Source: Pseudomonas viridiflava (GTDB taxonomy: Bacteria; Pseudomonadota; Gammaproteobacteria; Pseudomonadales; Pseudomonadaceae). From it: 64,000 nucleotides of DNA. Under the pieces are notes generated by a model. That model made no database searches. It worked only from the letters and a program-made list of their open reading frames with translations, and was not told where the DNA came from. Position numbers and translations under genes: made by a program. Every line of letters begins with the position of its first letter. The stretch's first letter is position 1. Below, piece after piece: positions 9,450 through 20,765 of this stretch. The DNA is taken from NCBI RefSeq assembly GCF_001642795.1, contig NZ_LKEH01000023.1, forward strand, positions 209,333-273,332, given 5' to 3'.

Positions 9450-10760
9450 TCAAGCCCGCGTTGCGGCGATCTTGATCAGTTTGGCGTAGTAGAAACCATC
9501 ATGCCCGCCCTGCTGGGCCAGCAGTTGGCGACCATGCGGCTGCTTGATACCTGCCTCGCTGGCGATGTCCAGTTCCCTTGCACCGGAAGTGCGGGCCAGA
9601 AAGGCTTCGACCACCTCGGTATTTTCCGTCGGCAATGTCGAGCAGGTCGCGTAGATCAGCATGCCACCCACCTCAAGCGTAGGCCACAGGGCATCGAGCA
9701 GCTCACCTTGCAGTGTCGCGAGGGCGACGATGTCGTCTGGCTGACGCGTCAGCTTGATGTCCGGATGGCGACGAATCACGCCGGTTGCCGAACAGGGCGC
9801 GTCGAGCAGGATGCGCTGGAACGGCTTGCCGTCCCACCACTGCGCGGTTTCCCGCGCATCGGCGGCGATCAGTTCGGCATCCAGACCAAGGCGGTCGAGA
9901 TTCTCGCGAACACGCACCAGACGTTTGGCTTCCAGATCCACGGCGACCACGCCGCTCAACTGCGGCTGGACTTCCAGCAGGTGACAGGTCTTGCCGCCCG
10001 GTGCACAGCAGGCGTCCAGCACACGTTGGCCGGGGGCAAGTTCCAGCAAGTCAGCGGCCAGTTGCGCGGCTTCGTCCTGAACGCTGATCCAGCCTTCGGC
10101 AAAACCGGGCAGTGAACGCACATCACAGGGCTCGGCCAGCACGATGCCGTCCTGACTGAACGTGCAGGCGCTGGCTTCAAGGCCTGCTGCCTTCAACAGC
10201 TCAAGGTATTGATCGCGGCTGTGGTGGCGACGATTGACGCGCAGGATCATCGGCGGATGCGCATTGTTGGCGGCGCAGATCGCTTCCCACTGTTCGGGCC
10301 ATGCGGCTTTCAAGGCTTTCTGCAGCCAGCGCGGGTGAGCGGTGCGGACGACGGGATCGTGTTCCAGTTCGATCAACAACGCCTCGCCTTCGCGCTGGGC
10401 GTTGCGCAATACCGCGTTGAGCAGACCCTTCGCCCAAGGCTTTTTCAGCTTGTCGGCGCAGCCCACTGTTTCGCCAATGGCGGCGTGAGCAGGTATGCGG
10501 CTGTAGAACAGTTGATACAGGCCGACCAGCAGCAAGGCTTCGACGTCCGCGTCGGCGGCCTTGAACGGCTTTTGCAGCAGTTTGGCTGCGAGCGCCGACA
10601 GGCGTGGCTGCCAGCGTGCGGTGCCGAATGCCAGATCCTGAGTCAGGCCGCGATCACGCAACTCGACCTTGTCCAGTTGCGTGGGCAGCGAGCTGTTGAG
10701 CGATGCCTTGCCGCTGAGCACGGCAGCCAGAGCCTTGGCGGCGGCCAGACGCGGGTTCAT
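9450..10760 (-). CDS. rsmB: 16S rRNA (cytosine(967)-C(5))-methyltransferase
   Basis: This 436-residue protein (also called Sun/Fmu) methylates C967 of 16S rRNA using S-adenosylmethionine. An N-terminal NusB-like RNA-binding domain (about residues 1-140) precedes the methyltransferase domain with the SAM loop [11 protein letters not shown], the catalytic DAPCSATGV and the second cysteine motif YATCST. Its ATG overlaps the fmt stop by 4 bp, so the two are translationally coupled. Length and motifs are complete. Confidence 0.96.
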   Translation of the reverse strand: MNPRLAAAKALAAVLSGKASLNSSLPTQLDKVELRDRGLTQDLAFGTARWQPRLSALAAKLLQKPFKAADADVEALLLVGLYQLFYSRIPAHAAIGETVGCADKLKKPWAKGLLNAVLRNAQREGEALLIELEHDPVVRTAHPRWLQKALKAAWPEQWEAICAANNAHPPMILRVNRRHHSRDQYLELLKAAGLEASACTFSQDGIVLAEPCDVRSLPGFAEGWISVQDEAAQLAADLLELAPGQRVLDACCAPGGKTCHLLEVQPQLSGVVAVDLEAKRLVRVRENLDRLGLDAELIAADARETAQWWDGKPFQRILLDAPCSATGVIRRHPDIKLTRQPDDIVALATLQGELLDALWPTLEVGGMLIYATCSTLPTENTEVVEAFLARTSGARELDIASEAGIKQPHGRQLLAQQGGHDGFYYAKLIKIAATRA

Positions 10761-11701
10761 TGACCCAGCACCGTGCCAACGGCGAATTTCTCGCGACGAC
10801 TGTTGAACAGATCCGTGAAGCTCAACGGCTTGCCGCCCGGCAGTTGCAGACGTGTCAGGCGCAGAGCGTTCTCGCCGCAGGCAACGGTCAGACCGTCCTT
10901 GCTGGCGCTCAGAATCGTGCCTGGTGCGCCCTGCCCTTCAGCCAGATCGGCGGCCAGGACTTTCAGCGCTTCGCCGTTCAACATGCTGTGACAGATCGGC
11001 CATGGATTGAATGCACGGACCAGACGCTCCAGCTCATCGGCCGGACGCGACCAGTCGATACGCGCTTCGTCCTTGTTCAGTTTGTGGGCGTAGTTGGCCA
11101 GGCTGTCGTCCTGAACCTCGCCGATCAGCGAACCGTCTGCCAGACCGGCAATGGCTTGCAGCACCGCAGGCGGGCCAAGCTCAGCCAGGCGATCATGCAG
11201 CGTGCCGCCCGTGTCCTGCGCCGTAATCGGCGTGACGGCCTTGAGCAGCATGGGGCCTGTGTCGAGACCGGCCTCCATGCGCATCACCGTCACGCCACTT
11301 TCGGCATCACCCGCCTGAACGGCGCGCTGGATAGGCGCGGCACCGCGCCAGCGTGGCAGCAGCGAAGCGTGGCTGTTGATGCAGCCCAGACGCGGGATAT
11401 CCAGCACCACCTGCGGCAGGATCAGGCCGTAGGCGACTACCACCATCAGGTCCGGCTTGAGGGCCGCCAGTTCTGCCTGGGCTTCGGGGGCTCGCAGCGT
11501 CGGTGGCTGCATGACGGGCACGTTGTGCTCGAGCGCCAGCTGCTTGACCGGGCTGGGCATCAGTTTTTGTCCGCGACCGGCCGGGCGATCAGGCTGGGTA
11601 TAGACCGCAACGATCCGATGAGGGCTGTCGAGCAGGGCCTTGAGGTGTTCGGCGGCGAATTCCGGAGTGCCGGCGAAGACGATGCGCAGTGGCTCAGTCA
11701 T
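10757..11701 (-). CDS. fmt: Methionyl-tRNA formyltransferase
   Basis: This 314-residue enzyme formylates initiator Met-tRNA with 10-formyl-THF. The catalytic region [12 protein letters not shown] is at residues 109-120 (Asn109, His111), followed by the GLDTGPML loop carrying the catalytic Asp. The C-terminal tRNA-binding domain is present. It sits between def and rsmB, with 62 bp separating it from def and a hairpin in that gap that resembles an intrinsic terminator. Confidence 0.97.
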   Translation of the reverse strand: MTEPLRIVFAGTPEFAAEHLKALLDSPHRIVAVYTQPDRPAGRGQKLMPSPVKQLALEHNVPVMQPPTLRAPEAQAELAALKPDLMVVVAYGLILPQVVLDIPRLGCINSHASLLPRWRGAAPIQRAVQAGDAESGVTVMRMEAGLDTGPMLLKAVTPITAQDTGGTLHDRLAELGPPAVLQAIAGLADGSLIGEVQDDSLANYAHKLNKDEARIDWSRPADELERLVRAFNPWPICHSMLNGEALKVLAADLAEGQGAPGTILSASKDGLTVACGENALRLTRLQLPGGKPLSFTDLFNSRREKFAVGTVLGQ

Positions 11702-11725
11702 GGACTTTCTCGTTCTGAAAAAAGA

Positions 11726-11748
11726 AAAAGGCCTTCGACAGGCCTTTT
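11726..11748 (-). terminator. Intrinsic terminator-like hairpin between def and fmt
   Basis: AAAAGGCCT and AGGCCTTTT form a perfect 9-bp inverted repeat around a 5-nt loop. Read on the minus strand, the stem is followed by TCTTTTTT, the classic U-tract. It therefore lies in the path of transcription from def into fmt and could attenuate fmt-rsmB-trkA expression. On the plus strand no T-run follows. Confidence 0.7.
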
Positions 11749-11763
11749 CGGGGTGATGACGGA

Positions 11764-12270
11764 TCAGGCGTTGAGCTTGTGCTGTTTTTCCAGCTTCTTC
11801 TTGATCCGGTCACGCTTGAGGTTGGAGAGGTAGTCGACGAACAGCTTGCCGTTCAGGTGATCGCACTCGTGCTGAATGCAGATCGCCAACAGACCTTCAG
11901 CTACCAGTTCGTAAGGCTCGCCATCGCGGCCCAGCGCCTTGACGCGAACCTTCTGCGGACGGTCGACGTTCTCGTAGAAACCGGGCACCGACAGGCAGCC
12001 TTCCTGATACTGATCCATTTCATCGGTCAGCATTTCGATTTCAGGGTTGATGAACACGCGCGGCTCGCTGCGATCTTCGCTGAGGTCCATGACGACCACA
12101 CGCTTGTGGACGTTGACCTGGGTCGCTGCCAGCCCGATGCCTGGCGCTTCGTACATGGTTTCAAACATGTCGTCGACCAACTGGCGAATGCCGTCGTCTA
12201 CTATCGCCACAGGTTTGGCGATGGTGCGCAGGCGCGAATCGGGAAATTCGAGGATGTTTAAAATAGCCAT
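11764..12270 (-). CDS. def: Peptide deformylase
   Basis: This 168-residue metalloenzyme removes the N-formyl group from nascent proteins. All three family motifs are visible: GIGLAATQ at 44-51, EGCLS at 90-94 (metal ligand Cys92) and QHECDHLNG at 133-141 (ligands His134 and His138, catalytic Glu135). It is the first gene of the leftward def-fmt-rsmB-trkA cluster and is divergent from tsaP across about 120 bp. Confidence 0.97.
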   Translation of the reverse strand: MAILNILEFPDSRLRTIAKPVAIVDDGIRQLVDDMFETMYEAPGIGLAATQVNVHKRVVVMDLSEDRSEPRVFINPEIEMLTDEMDQYQEGCLSVPGFYENVDRPQKVRVKALGRDGEPYELVAEGLLAICIQHECDHLNGKLFVDYLSNLKRDRIKKKLEKQHKLNA

Positions 12271-12393
12271 ATACGTAAGAGCTGCACTGTTAAGGTAAAG
12301 TCAATGTCGGCTGCGGGCTCGGACGTCAAAGCGGGCAGCCCATGATGGGACTCTATTGTTCACGCGAGGCAACATGATAAAGGGATTCACCGC

Positions 12394-13419
12394 ATGAGGA
12401 AATCACTACTCGCCTTGCTGCTGTTGACCGCCAGCGGTCTTGTCCAGGCGCAGGTGCAGCTCAGGGAAGGCCATCCGCAGAGTTATACCGTCGCCGCAGG
12501 CGATACGCTCTGGGATATCTCCGGCAAATTTTTGCGTGAACCGTGGAAATGGCGCGAGATCTGGCGCGCCAACCCGCAGGTGCGTGATCCCGATCTGATC
12601 TATCCGGGCGACACGCTGTCGCTCTCCTACGTCGATGGTCAGCCGCGCGTGACTCTGAACCGGGGCGAATCCCGCGGCACGATCAAATTGTCACCGCGTG
12701 TGCGCAGCACGCCGGTGGTCGAAGCGATCCCCAGCATCCCGCTGGGTGCCATCAATGCTTTTCTGATCAGCAACCGTATCGTCGATAACGCCGAGCAATT
12801 CCAGCAGGCCCCTTATATCGTTGCCGGTAATGCCGAGCGCGTGCTCAGCGGCAGTGGCGACCGGGTTTACGCACGCGGCACGCTGGATCCGGCCCATACC
12901 GTTTACGGCATTTTCCGTCAGGGCAAGGTCTATACCGACCCGGACACTGACGAGGTGCTGGGCATCAACGCCGACGACATCGGCGGCGGCGAAGTCGTGG
13001 CCACCGAGGGCGATGTCTCCACCCTGATGCTTCAGCGTTCAACGCAGGAAGTGAGGCTGGGTGACCGTCTGTTTGCCAGCGAAGAACGGGCGATCAACTC
13101 GACTTTCATGCCCAGCGCGCCGCAAACGCAGGTCGAAGGATTGATTCTGGATGTGCCTCGCGGCGTGACCCAGATTGGTGTCATGGACGTGGTCACGCTG
13201 AACCGAGGGCGGCGCGACGGTCTGACCGAAGGCAACGTGCTGGCGATCTACAAGACCGGCGAAAGAGTGCGTGACCGGGTAACCGGCGAGTCGGTGAAAA
13301 TCCCGGACGAGCGGTCGGGGCTGCTGATGGTGTTCCGCACCTACGACAAGCTTAGTTACGCCTTGGTCCTGCACGCGAACCGATCTTTGGCCATTATGGA
13401 CAAGGTCCGTAACCCATAG
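12394..13419 (+). CDS. tsaP: LysM-domain type IV pilus secretin-associated protein
   Basis: This 341-residue exported protein has a signal peptide (about residues 1-19, cleavage after VQA) and a peptidoglycan-binding LysM domain at residues 29-78 (YTVAAGDTLWDISGKF...YPGDTL). The remainder is a long beta-rich region. The P. aeruginosa gene in the same position (next to def and dprA) is described as TsaP, which associates with the PilQ secretin ring. That role is inherited by similarity and position; no pilus gene is nearby. Start has AGGG upstream. Confidence 0.85.
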   Translation: MRKSLLALLLLTASGLVQAQVQLREGHPQSYTVAAGDTLWDISGKFLREPWKWREIWRANPQVRDPDLIYPGDTLSLSYVDGQPRVTLNRGESRGTIKLSPRVRSTPVVEAIPSIPLGAINAFLISNRIVDNAEQFQQAPYIVAGNAERVLSGSGDRVYARGTLDPAHTVYGIFRQGKVYTDPDTDEVLGINADDIGGGEVVATEGDVSTLMLQRSTQEVRLGDRLFASEERAINSTFMPSAPQTQVEGLILDVPRGVTQIGVMDVVTLNRGRRDGLTEGNVLAIYKTGERVRDRVTGESVKIPDERSGLLMVFRTYDKLSYALVLHANRSLAIMDKVRNP

Positions 13420-13542
13420 CGCCATGTTGCAGTTTTGATACGGAATTTTCCTGAGAGGCGCTCACTTATCAAATTGTTGTCAACAGAGTTATCCACAGGT
13501 TTGTGCACTGCTTGAGGTGCACAATTGATCAAGGACGATCTC

Positions 13543-14655
13543 ATGCCGCTGTTCGAAAAAGCCGTTCCGTCTCCTTCGGAACTGGAAGCGCGTCTTCGCC
13601 TGCATCGCTTGCCAGAGGTCGGGCTGAAACGCTTCTCCCGCCTCATTGATGCCTTCGGCAGTGCTTCAGCGGCACTCGCTGCACCGGCCAGCGCATGGCG
13701 TGCACTGGGTCTTCCTACCGCCAGCGCGGAGGCTCGCCGCGACCCGTCGGTACGCGATGGTGCAAGCGCTGCTTTGGCCTGGCTGGAGCGTCCCGGCCAG
13801 CATTTACTGATGTGGGACGACCCTGGCTACCCCGCCCTGCTGGCGCAGATCGCTGATCCGCCGCCTCTGCTGTTCATTGTTGGAGACCCTTCGATCCTTG
13901 ATCGCCCGCAGTTGGGAATGGTCGGCAGTCGGCGCGCGTCCAGACCTGGACTGGACACCGCCGCAGCGTTCGCCCGAAGCCTGGCCGGTGCCGGATTTGT
14001 GATCACCAGCGGTCTGGCACGCGGTATCGACGGTGCCGCGCATCAGGGCGCGCTGGATGTCGGAGGCCTTACAATCGGCGTTCTGGGCACCGGACTCGAA
14101 AAACTTTATCCACAGCAGCATCGGACCCTCGCCGCGCAGATGGCCGCCCAGGGCGGCGCGGTGATTTCCGAGTTCCCGCTGGACGCGGGACCGCAGCCCA
14201 GCAACTTCCCGAGGCGCAACCGGATCATCAGCGGCTTGTCCCTTGGCGTGCTGGTGGTCGAGGCGAGCGTTGCCAGCGGTTCGCTGATCACGGCACGTCT
14301 TGCAGCGGAACATGGGCGCGAGGTGTACGCGATTCCGGGCTCGATCCATCACCCAGGTGCCAAAGGCTGTCACCAGTTGATTCGGGATGGCGCGACACTG
14401 GTCGAAACGGTCGATCACATTCTGGAAGGCTTGCAGCACTGGCATGTGACTGCGCCCGACACCGCTGAGTCTGCCTCGCTCCTCGTTTGCGATCATCCCC
14501 TGCTCGATTTGCTGCATGCGGCTCCTCACACCAGCGAAGGCTTGTCGGTCTCGATCGGTTGGCCGCTGCCCAAGGTGCTGGCGGCACTCACCGAGCTGGA
14601 ACTCGATGGACGGATCAGCAGTGAAGCCGGACGATGGTTCGCCAGAGCGCCCTGA
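13543..14655 (+). CDS. dprA: DNA-processing protein DprA
   Basis: This 370-residue protein loads RecA on incoming single-stranded DNA during transformation. The Rossmann-like core carries [10 protein letters not shown] and [16 protein letters not shown] motifs, and [12 protein letters not shown] follows, all typical of the family. The C-terminal part (about residues 300-370) looks like the winged-helix domain. An upstream in-frame TTG at 13525 would add six residues, but AAGGA lies 7 nt before the ATG at 13543, which I prefer. The next gene, tsaC, starts 37 bp downstream. Confidence 0.93.
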   Translation: MPLFEKAVPSPSELEARLRLHRLPEVGLKRFSRLIDAFGSASAALAAPASAWRALGLPTASAEARRDPSVRDGASAALAWLERPGQHLLMWDDPGYPALLAQIADPPPLLFIVGDPSILDRPQLGMVGSRRASRPGLDTAAAFARSLAGAGFVITSGLARGIDGAAHQGALDVGGLTIGVLGTGLEKLYPQQHRTLAAQMAAQGGAVISEFPLDAGPQPSNFPRRNRIISGLSLGVLVVEASVASGSLITARLAAEHGREVYAIPGSIHHPGAKGCHQLIRDGATLVETVDHILEGLQHWHVTAPDTAESASLLVCDHPLLDLLHAAPHTSEGLSVSIGWPLPKVLAALTELELDGRISSEAGRWFARAP

Positions 14656-14692
14656 GGTTAAACTGCCGCCAGGATTTCGTGGAGAGATGACA

Positions 14693-15250
14693 ATGGTCAG
14701 CAGTTGGCGTGTGCAACAAGCCGCTCGTGATATTCGAGCCGGAGCGGTCATCGCCTACCCGACCGAAGCTGTCTGGGGGCTGGGGTGCGACCCGTGGGAC
14801 GAAGAGGCGGTCTATCGCCTGCTGGCAATCAAGTCACGGCCTGTGGAAAAAGGCCTGATTCTGATCGCCGACAACATTCGCCAGTTCGACTTTCTGTTCG
14901 AAGACTTTCCCGAACTGTGGCTGGACCGCATGGCCAGCACCTGGCCCGGGCCGAACACCTGGCTGGTCCCCCATCAGAATCTGTTGCCGGAGTGGATCAC
15001 TGGTATTCATGAGACCGTCGCCCTGCGCGTGACAGATCACCCGACGGTGCGGGAACTGTGCGCGCTGGTCGGTCCGTTGATCTCGACATCAGCCAACCCT
15101 GCGGGCCGGCCGGCTGCCAAGTCGCGGCTGCGCGTTGAGCAGTATTTCCGTGGCCAGATCGATCTGGTGCTCGGCGGCAGCCTGGGCGGCCGCCGAAACC
15201 CCAGCGTGATTCGCGATATTGCGACAGCGCAGGTCGTTCGCGCAGGCTGA
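14693..15250 (+). CDS. tsaC: L-threonylcarbamoyladenylate synthase, TsaC/YrdC type
   Basis: This 185-residue enzyme makes threonylcarbamoyl-AMP for the t6A37 modification of ANN-decoding tRNAs. The nucleotide-binding motif [13 protein letters not shown] and the SxN motif STSANPAG are present, consistent with the short YrdC form lacking the Sua5 domain. Of two close ATGs (14687 and 14693), GGAG at 14681 is well spaced only for 14693. The gene follows dprA on the same strand, as in other pseudomonads, and converges on qor. Confidence 0.93.
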   Translation: MVSSWRVQQAARDIRAGAVIAYPTEAVWGLGCDPWDEEAVYRLLAIKSRPVEKGLILIADNIRQFDFLFEDFPELWLDRMASTWPGPNTWLVPHQNLLPEWITGIHETVALRVTDHPTVRELCALVGPLISTSANPAGRPAAKSRLRVEQYFRGQIDLVLGGSLGGRRNPSVIRDIATAQVVRAG

Positions 15251-15274
15251 GCCAGGCGCGAACGGAGGCACGCT

Positions 15275-16252
15275 TCACGGGATCAGAATGGTCGATCCCG
15301 TGGTGCGACGGGCAGACAGCTCGATGTGCGCCTGAGCCGCATCAGCGAGCGCGTACTGCTTGATCTCGCCAACCTTGAGTTTGCCGCTGGCGAGCATGTC
15401 GAACAGTTCGTCGGCCATGGTCTGGAGGTTTTGCGCGTTGTTGGCGTAGCTTCCCAGCGTCGGACGGGTGACGTAGAGCGAGCCTTTCTGCGAGAGGATG
15501 CCCAGGTTCACCCCGGAGACCGCTCCCGAGGCATTGCCGAAGCTCACCATCAGACCTCGCGGCGCGACGCAATCCAGCGACGTCAGCCAGGTGTCCTTGC
15601 CCACGCCGTCGTAGACCACCGGGCATTTCTGGCCATCGGTCAGCTCCAATACCCGTTTGGCAACGTCTTCATGGCTGTAATCAATGGTTTCCCAGGCGCC
15701 CAGCGCTTTGGCGTGCGCCGCTTTCTCTGGTGTGCTGACCGTACCGATCAGTTTTGCGCCCAGCGCCTTGGCCCACTGGCAGGCCAGCGAGCCCACGCCG
15801 CCAGCGGCAGCATGGAACAGAATGATCTCGCCCGGCTTGACCTGATACGTCTGGCGCAGCAGGTATTGAACGGTCAGTCCCTTGAGTATCACGGCGGCGG
15901 CCTGTTCGAAGCTGATCGCGTCGGGCAGCTTCACCAGATTGGCTTCAGGCAGCGCATGAACATCGCTGTAACTGCCGAGCGGTCCGGTGCCGTAGGCAAC
16001 CCGGTCACCGACCGCAAAGCGCGTCACTTCATCGCCCACGGCCTCGACCATGCCTGCCCCTTCGGTGCCCAGACCGGATGGCAATTCGGGCGCGGGGTAC
16101 AGACCACTGCGGTAGTAGGTATCAATGAAGTTCAGGCCGATGGCCTTGTTGCGCACAAGCACTTCCTTCGGACCGAGCGCTTCGGGCTCGAAGTCGATGT
16201 ATTCAAGTACCTCGGGTCCTCCGACGGTGCTGAACTGGATACGCTTTGCCAT
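15275..16252 (-). CDS. qor: NADPH:quinone reductase (zeta-crystallin type)
   Basis: This 325-residue member of the zinc-independent medium-chain dehydrogenase family should reduce quinones one electron at a time using NADPH. It starts MAKRIQFSTVGGPEVLEYIDF after GGAGAG. The GroES-like N-terminal half is followed by the nucleotide-binding loop AAAGGVGSLACQWAKALG. It is divergent from hemF, with about 170 bp between them, and converges on tsaC with only 24 bp between stops. Confidence 0.93.
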   Translation of the reverse strand: MAKRIQFSTVGGPEVLEYIDFEPEALGPKEVLVRNKAIGLNFIDTYYRSGLYPAPELPSGLGTEGAGMVEAVGDEVTRFAVGDRVAYGTGPLGSYSDVHALPEANLVKLPDAISFEQAAAVILKGLTVQYLLRQTYQVKPGEIILFHAAAGGVGSLACQWAKALGAKLIGTVSTPEKAAHAKALGAWETIDYSHEDVAKRVLELTDGQKCPVVYDGVGKDTWLTSLDCVAPRGLMVSFGNASGAVSGVNLGILSQKGSLYVTRPTLGSYANNAQNLQTMADELFDMLASGKLKVGEIKQYALADAAQAHIELSARRTTGSTILIP

Positions 16253-16411
16253 TGTTCTCTCCATGATGATTAAACTGACTGCAAAGCGCCTATCCAACTC
16301 CTTCCCCCGACCCTCGTCAACTGCCACGCCCGCCCGCCGATGGTATGCTACGCGCCAATTTGCCTGCGCCGCTTGTGTTCCATGGGCTCAGCCGTTTGAA
16401 GTCAGCCGTAA

Positions 16412-17335
<924 letters not shown>

Positions 17336-17416
17336 TTGCATAGTGCAGTGAGTGAAAGACTGTGGAACATGCCTCTTTTTCTCTGACATAGCGGTGTCTG
17401 GCAGCAAACAGAAAAT

Positions 17417-17501
17417 GTGGGAGGCGGCTTGCCGGCGATGCAATCTTCAGGCGCCCCTTCAGTGACTGACACGACGCCTCCGCCGGCAAGCCGCCTCCCA
17501 C
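17417..17501. repeat. Inverted REP pair between hemF and aroE
   Basis: GTGGGAGGCGGCTTGCCGGC begins the left arm and its reverse complement ends the right arm, with a 40-bp spacer. The same pair recurs at 20099, 25463, 46820 and 63637. This is a BIME-like arrangement of Pseudomonas REP sequences; no REP-associated transposase gene is in the window. Confidence 0.9.
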
Positions 17502-17576
17502 GTCAGATAGCGTTTCTTCAGCAGGCTGAACGTCGTTTGCCAGATCGAGCGCTGCAATACATCAACAGGAACCTCA

Positions 17577-18398
17577 ATGGATCAGTACGTCGTCTTCGGT
17601 AATCCCATCGGCCACAGCAAGTCGCCGCTGATTCATCGTCTGTTCGCCGAGCAGACCGGGCAGGCGCTGGATTATCAGGCGTCGCTTGCACCGCTGGACG
17701 ATTTCACTGCGTTCGCCCAAGCGTTTTTCCTGCAAGGACGTGGCGCCAATGTCACGGTGCCGTTCAAGGAAGAAGCCTTTCGCCTTGCTGACGACCTGAC
17801 CGAACGGGCCCAGCGCGCAGGTGCGGTCAACACGCTGAGCAAGCGGGATGACGGCTCAGTGCTGGGTGACAACACCGACGGTGCCGGTCTGGTACGCGAT
17901 CTGACCATCAATTGCGGCGTCAGTCTGCGCGGGCAGCGCATTCTGTTGCTGGGTGCGGGCGGGGCCGTCCGTGGCGCGCTTGAACCGTTGCTTGCACAAC
18001 AGCCGCTGGCGCTGGTAATCGCCAATCGCACGGTGGAAAAAGCCGAAAGACTGGCTCAGGAATTCGCGGACCTGGGCCCGGTGTTTGCCAGCAGTTTTGA
18101 CTGGCTTCAGGAGTCCGTGGACGTGATCATCAACGCCACCTCCGCCAGCCTTGCCGGTGAATTGCCGCCGATCTCGCCCAGCCTGATTGAATCGGGCAAG
18201 ACCTTCTGCTACGACATGATGTACGGCAAGGAGCCTACGGCATTCTGCCGCTGGGCCACTGAGCAGGGCGCTGCGCAGTCGGTCGATGGTCTTGGGATGC
18301 TCGTCGAACAGGCTGCCGAAGCCTTTCTGCTATGGCGCGGTGTCCGTCCGGATTCAGCGCCGGTGCTGGCTGAGTTGCGCCGGCAGTTGGCGGGCTGA
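17577..18398 (+). CDS. aroE: Shikimate dehydrogenase (NADP+)
   Basis: This 273-residue enzyme reduces 3-dehydroshikimate to shikimate in aromatic amino acid biosynthesis. [10 protein letters not shown] (residues 8-17) binds shikimate, [10 protein letters not shown] contains catalytic Lys64, NTDGAG contains Asp101, and [10 protein letters not shown] (about 127-136) is the NADP loop. Family length is complete. It follows hemF and its stop lies 30 bp from the convergent SulP gene. Confidence 0.97.
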   Translation: MDQYVVFGNPIGHSKSPLIHRLFAEQTGQALDYQASLAPLDDFTAFAQAFFLQGRGANVTVPFKEEAFRLADDLTERAQRAGAVNTLSKRDDGSVLGDNTDGAGLVRDLTINCGVSLRGQRILLLGAGGAVRGALEPLLAQQPLALVIANRTVEKAERLAQEFADLGPVFASSFDWLQESVDVIINATSASLAGELPPISPSLIESGKTFCYDMMYGKEPTAFCRWATEQGAAQSVDGLGMLVEQAAEAFLLWRGVRPDSAPVLAELRRQLAG

Positions 18399-18428
18399 GT
18401 CAGGTAATGATCCCGACACTGATCGACT

Positions 18429-19997
18429 TCAATCCTCAAACACAATCGGGCATTGATCAGCCCCTTCCAGCTTGTGCAGCTCTTCGATTACCTGAGGTCG
18501 TGCATGGCGCAGGACCAGCGCCCTGCCCTGTCTGTTCAGTCGACGCGCTTCCTGATGCAGCATTTCAACGCCTGAGTAATCGATGAAGTTGATCTGCTGC
18601 GCCTCGATCACCACGCGCTGGCCATGGGTGCGTTGCAGGCGGGTTTGCAGGTAGTGGCTGGCACCGAAGAAGATCGAGCCGCCGACGCGCAGGATATCTT
18701 CGTCGCCTTCACGCAGCTGCTGCACGCGTGGCTGTGAAGTGCGCTTGAGGTAGAAGAACAGCGACGCCAGCACGCCCGCATAAATCGCGGTCTGCAGCTC
18801 CAGCAGTAACGTGGCCAGACAGGTCAGCGCCATCACGAAGAACTCCGAACGGCTGACCCGGAACAGCGCCGCAATGCCGCGACGATCAACAAGGCCCCAG
18901 CAGATCAACAGAATGGACGCCGCCATGCTGGGGATCGGGATGTGCGCGATCACCGAGGCCCCGACCACCGCAAACAACGCGACCCACAACGCCGAAAACA
19001 CCCCGGCCAGTGGCGAGCGGGCCCCGGCTTCGTAGTTGAGTGCCGCACGGGTGAACGAGCCTGCCGACAGATAGCCCGAGAACAGCGGACCGATCATGTT
19101 CGACAGACCCTGTGCCCGAACTTCCTGGTTGGCGTTGAGCATCTGTTGCGAGCGCGTCGACAGCGAGCGGGCAATCGAAAGGCTGTTGACCAGCCCGAGC
19201 ATGCCGACTGCCACGGCCGTCGGCAGCAGTTTGAGGATCAATTCGGCATCCAGCGGTAAAGGGGCCAAGGGCGACAGGCTTCCGGCAAAGGCGCTGACCA
19301 GCCTGACGTGGCCGAACATTGCAGGCCACAACCAGACCAGCAGGCTGCTCGCGACCAACGCGATCAACAGCGTGGGCCAGCGCGGCACCAGCAATTTCAG
19401 CACGATGCCCAGCGTGAGGGTCATCAGGCCCAGCGCGAGCGACACCGTGTCAACCTCGCCCCGGTGTTCCAGCAGCGCTGTGAGACTGTCGAGGGCTGTG
19501 GTCTGGCTGGGCAGGTCAATGCCCATCAGATTGGGCATCTGCCCCAGCGCGATCACGATAGCAGCCCCCAGCGTGAATCCGATCACCACGGAGTGCGAGA
19601 CGAAATTCACCAGCGCGCCAAAGCGCACCATGCCGAGCAGCAACTGGAAGACCCCGGCAATGAACGTCAGCAACAGGATCAGGGTGATGTAATCCTGACT
19701 GGCCGGAACCGCAAGCGGGCTGACGCTGGCGTACAGCACGATGGAGATGGCGGCGGTCGGGCCGCAGATCAGGTGCCAGGAAGAACCCCACAGGCAGGCG
19801 ATGATCACCGGAACGATAGCGGCATACAGACCGTACTCGGGAGGCAATCCGGCGATCAGCGCGTAGGCGATGGATTGCGGCAGGGCCAGAATGGCACCGC
19901 TCAACCCCACCAGCGCATCACGTCCGACGCTGGCGCGGGTCTGCTGAGGAAGCCAGGCCAGAAAAGGCAGGAATTTATGGCGGTTGAGCCAGCGCAT
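18429..19997 (-). CDS. SulP family inorganic anion transporter with STAS domain
   Basis: This 522-residue inner-membrane protein has the SulP transporter core with many hydrophobic helices (LVGLSGAILALPQSIAYALI signature near residue 35) and a C-terminal cytoplasmic STAS domain from about residue 410. SulP proteins carry sulfate, bicarbonate or related anions. It lies beside the choline-sulfate genes, which release sulfate, so sulfate transport is plausible, but the intervening small gene and the 293-bp gap argue against a single operon. A second SulP gene is at 42965. Confidence 0.9.
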   Translation of the reverse strand: MRWLNRHKFLPFLAWLPQQTRASVGRDALVGLSGAILALPQSIAYALIAGLPPEYGLYAAIVPVIIACLWGSSWHLICGPTAAISIVLYASVSPLAVPASQDYITLILLLTFIAGVFQLLLGMVRFGALVNFVSHSVVIGFTLGAAIVIALGQMPNLMGIDLPSQTTALDSLTALLEHRGEVDTVSLALGLMTLTLGIVLKLLVPRWPTLLIALVASSLLVWLWPAMFGHVRLVSAFAGSLSPLAPLPLDAELILKLLPTAVAVGMLGLVNSLSIARSLSTRSQQMLNANQEVRAQGLSNMIGPLFSGYLSAGSFTRAALNYEAGARSPLAGVFSALWVALFAVVGASVIAHIPIPSMAASILLICWGLVDRRGIAALFRVSRSEFFVMALTCLATLLLELQTAIYAGVLASLFFYLKRTSQPRVQQLREGDEDILRVGGSIFFGASHYLQTRLQRTHGQRVVIEAQQINFIDYSGVEMLHQEARRLNRQGRALVLRHARPQVIEELHKLEGADQCPIVFED

Positions 19998-20098
19998 CGG
20001 TCCCTCGTGATTGGTGGGTTGCCGTCAGATTACACGTCTGTGGCTGGACCCGGTTGTGCCCATCTTCTGCTCGTTTGCAATGCATGAGCGCGGAGCCT

Positions 20099-20184
20099 GT
20101 GGGAGGAGGCTTGCCGGCGATGAACGACTACGCGGTTCTCCTGACAAACCGCGTCGACTGCATCGCCGGCAAGCCGCCTCCCAC
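20099..20184. repeat. Inverted REP pair upstream of the SulP gene
   Basis: Left arm GTGGGAGGAGGCTTGCCGGC, right arm its near-perfect reverse complement, 38-bp spacer. The flank GGTCCGGTGTTTGCTACG resembles the flanks of the copies at 25463 and 46764, showing that the repeated unit extends past the palindrome. Confidence 0.9.
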
Positions 20185-20290
20185 GGTCCGGTGTTTGCTA
20201 CGAGGCAGTGCCGTGCCATGAACATACGCACAGACCGAAAGCCTGCCCTCTCATGAATCAAGCGGAGGCAGCGTGCAACGCTGCCACAAC

Positions 20291-20608
20291 CTAATTCATC
20301 ACATAACATTTCGACGTCGCGACGTTCTGGTCCGAGCCCATGCCGGCACCTTTGAGCATGCAGATGGCATAGTGTTTCTTGTTGAGCACCGTCACCACCG
20401 GGCCGTCCTGTGCTACGTAGGAAGAGACCACGTGGGCGCCGTCATTGAGCATCTTCTCCAGCGAAACGTCGGTCGCTTCCAGCTTGGTCGGAACCTCCAG
20501 TGCGTTGCCCACCACTTTGGCCCCGGTCTCTGGCGGCCAGCCCGCTGCCGAGGCAAAAGTCGTGATCAGGACCAAAGCCAGCGGCAGCGAAATCAGTAAT
20601 TTATTCAT
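20291..20608 (-). CDS. Small exported protein of unknown function
   Basis: I do not recognise a family. The 105-residue product starts MNKLLISLPLALVLITTFASA, a clear signal peptide with cleavage near residue 22, so the mature protein of about 83 residues is periplasmic. It has two cysteines in its last third (in YAICMLKG and SKCYVMN) that could form a disulfide. A longer frame upstream lacks a ribosome site; TGGAGAATACTG precedes the chosen ATG. It is downstream of choX on the same strand, 157 bp away. Confidence 0.75.
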   Translation of the reverse strand: MNKLLISLPLALVLITTFASAAGWPPETGAKVVGNALEVPTKLEATDVSLEKMLNDGAHVVSSYVAQDGPVVTVLNKKHYAICMLKGAGMGSDQNVATSKCYVMN

Positions 20609-20765
20609 CAGTATTCTCCAGTTCAGCCGGTAGGTGCCGTACGGCCCATGAGTGTCCATGGAGTACAGCGACGACCGTATTTAGCACGTACCCGTACGCG
20701 CTGAAGAAACGTGAGAAAAACTTAATCTGTCGCTGCCCGCCTTGTGGCTCAGCGAAAAAGCCTGC

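Noticed and set aside
17417..17501. REP pairs considered as a CRISPR-like array
   Set aside because: The repeats are inverted pairs dispersed through the window, with no regular direct repeats or unique spacers.
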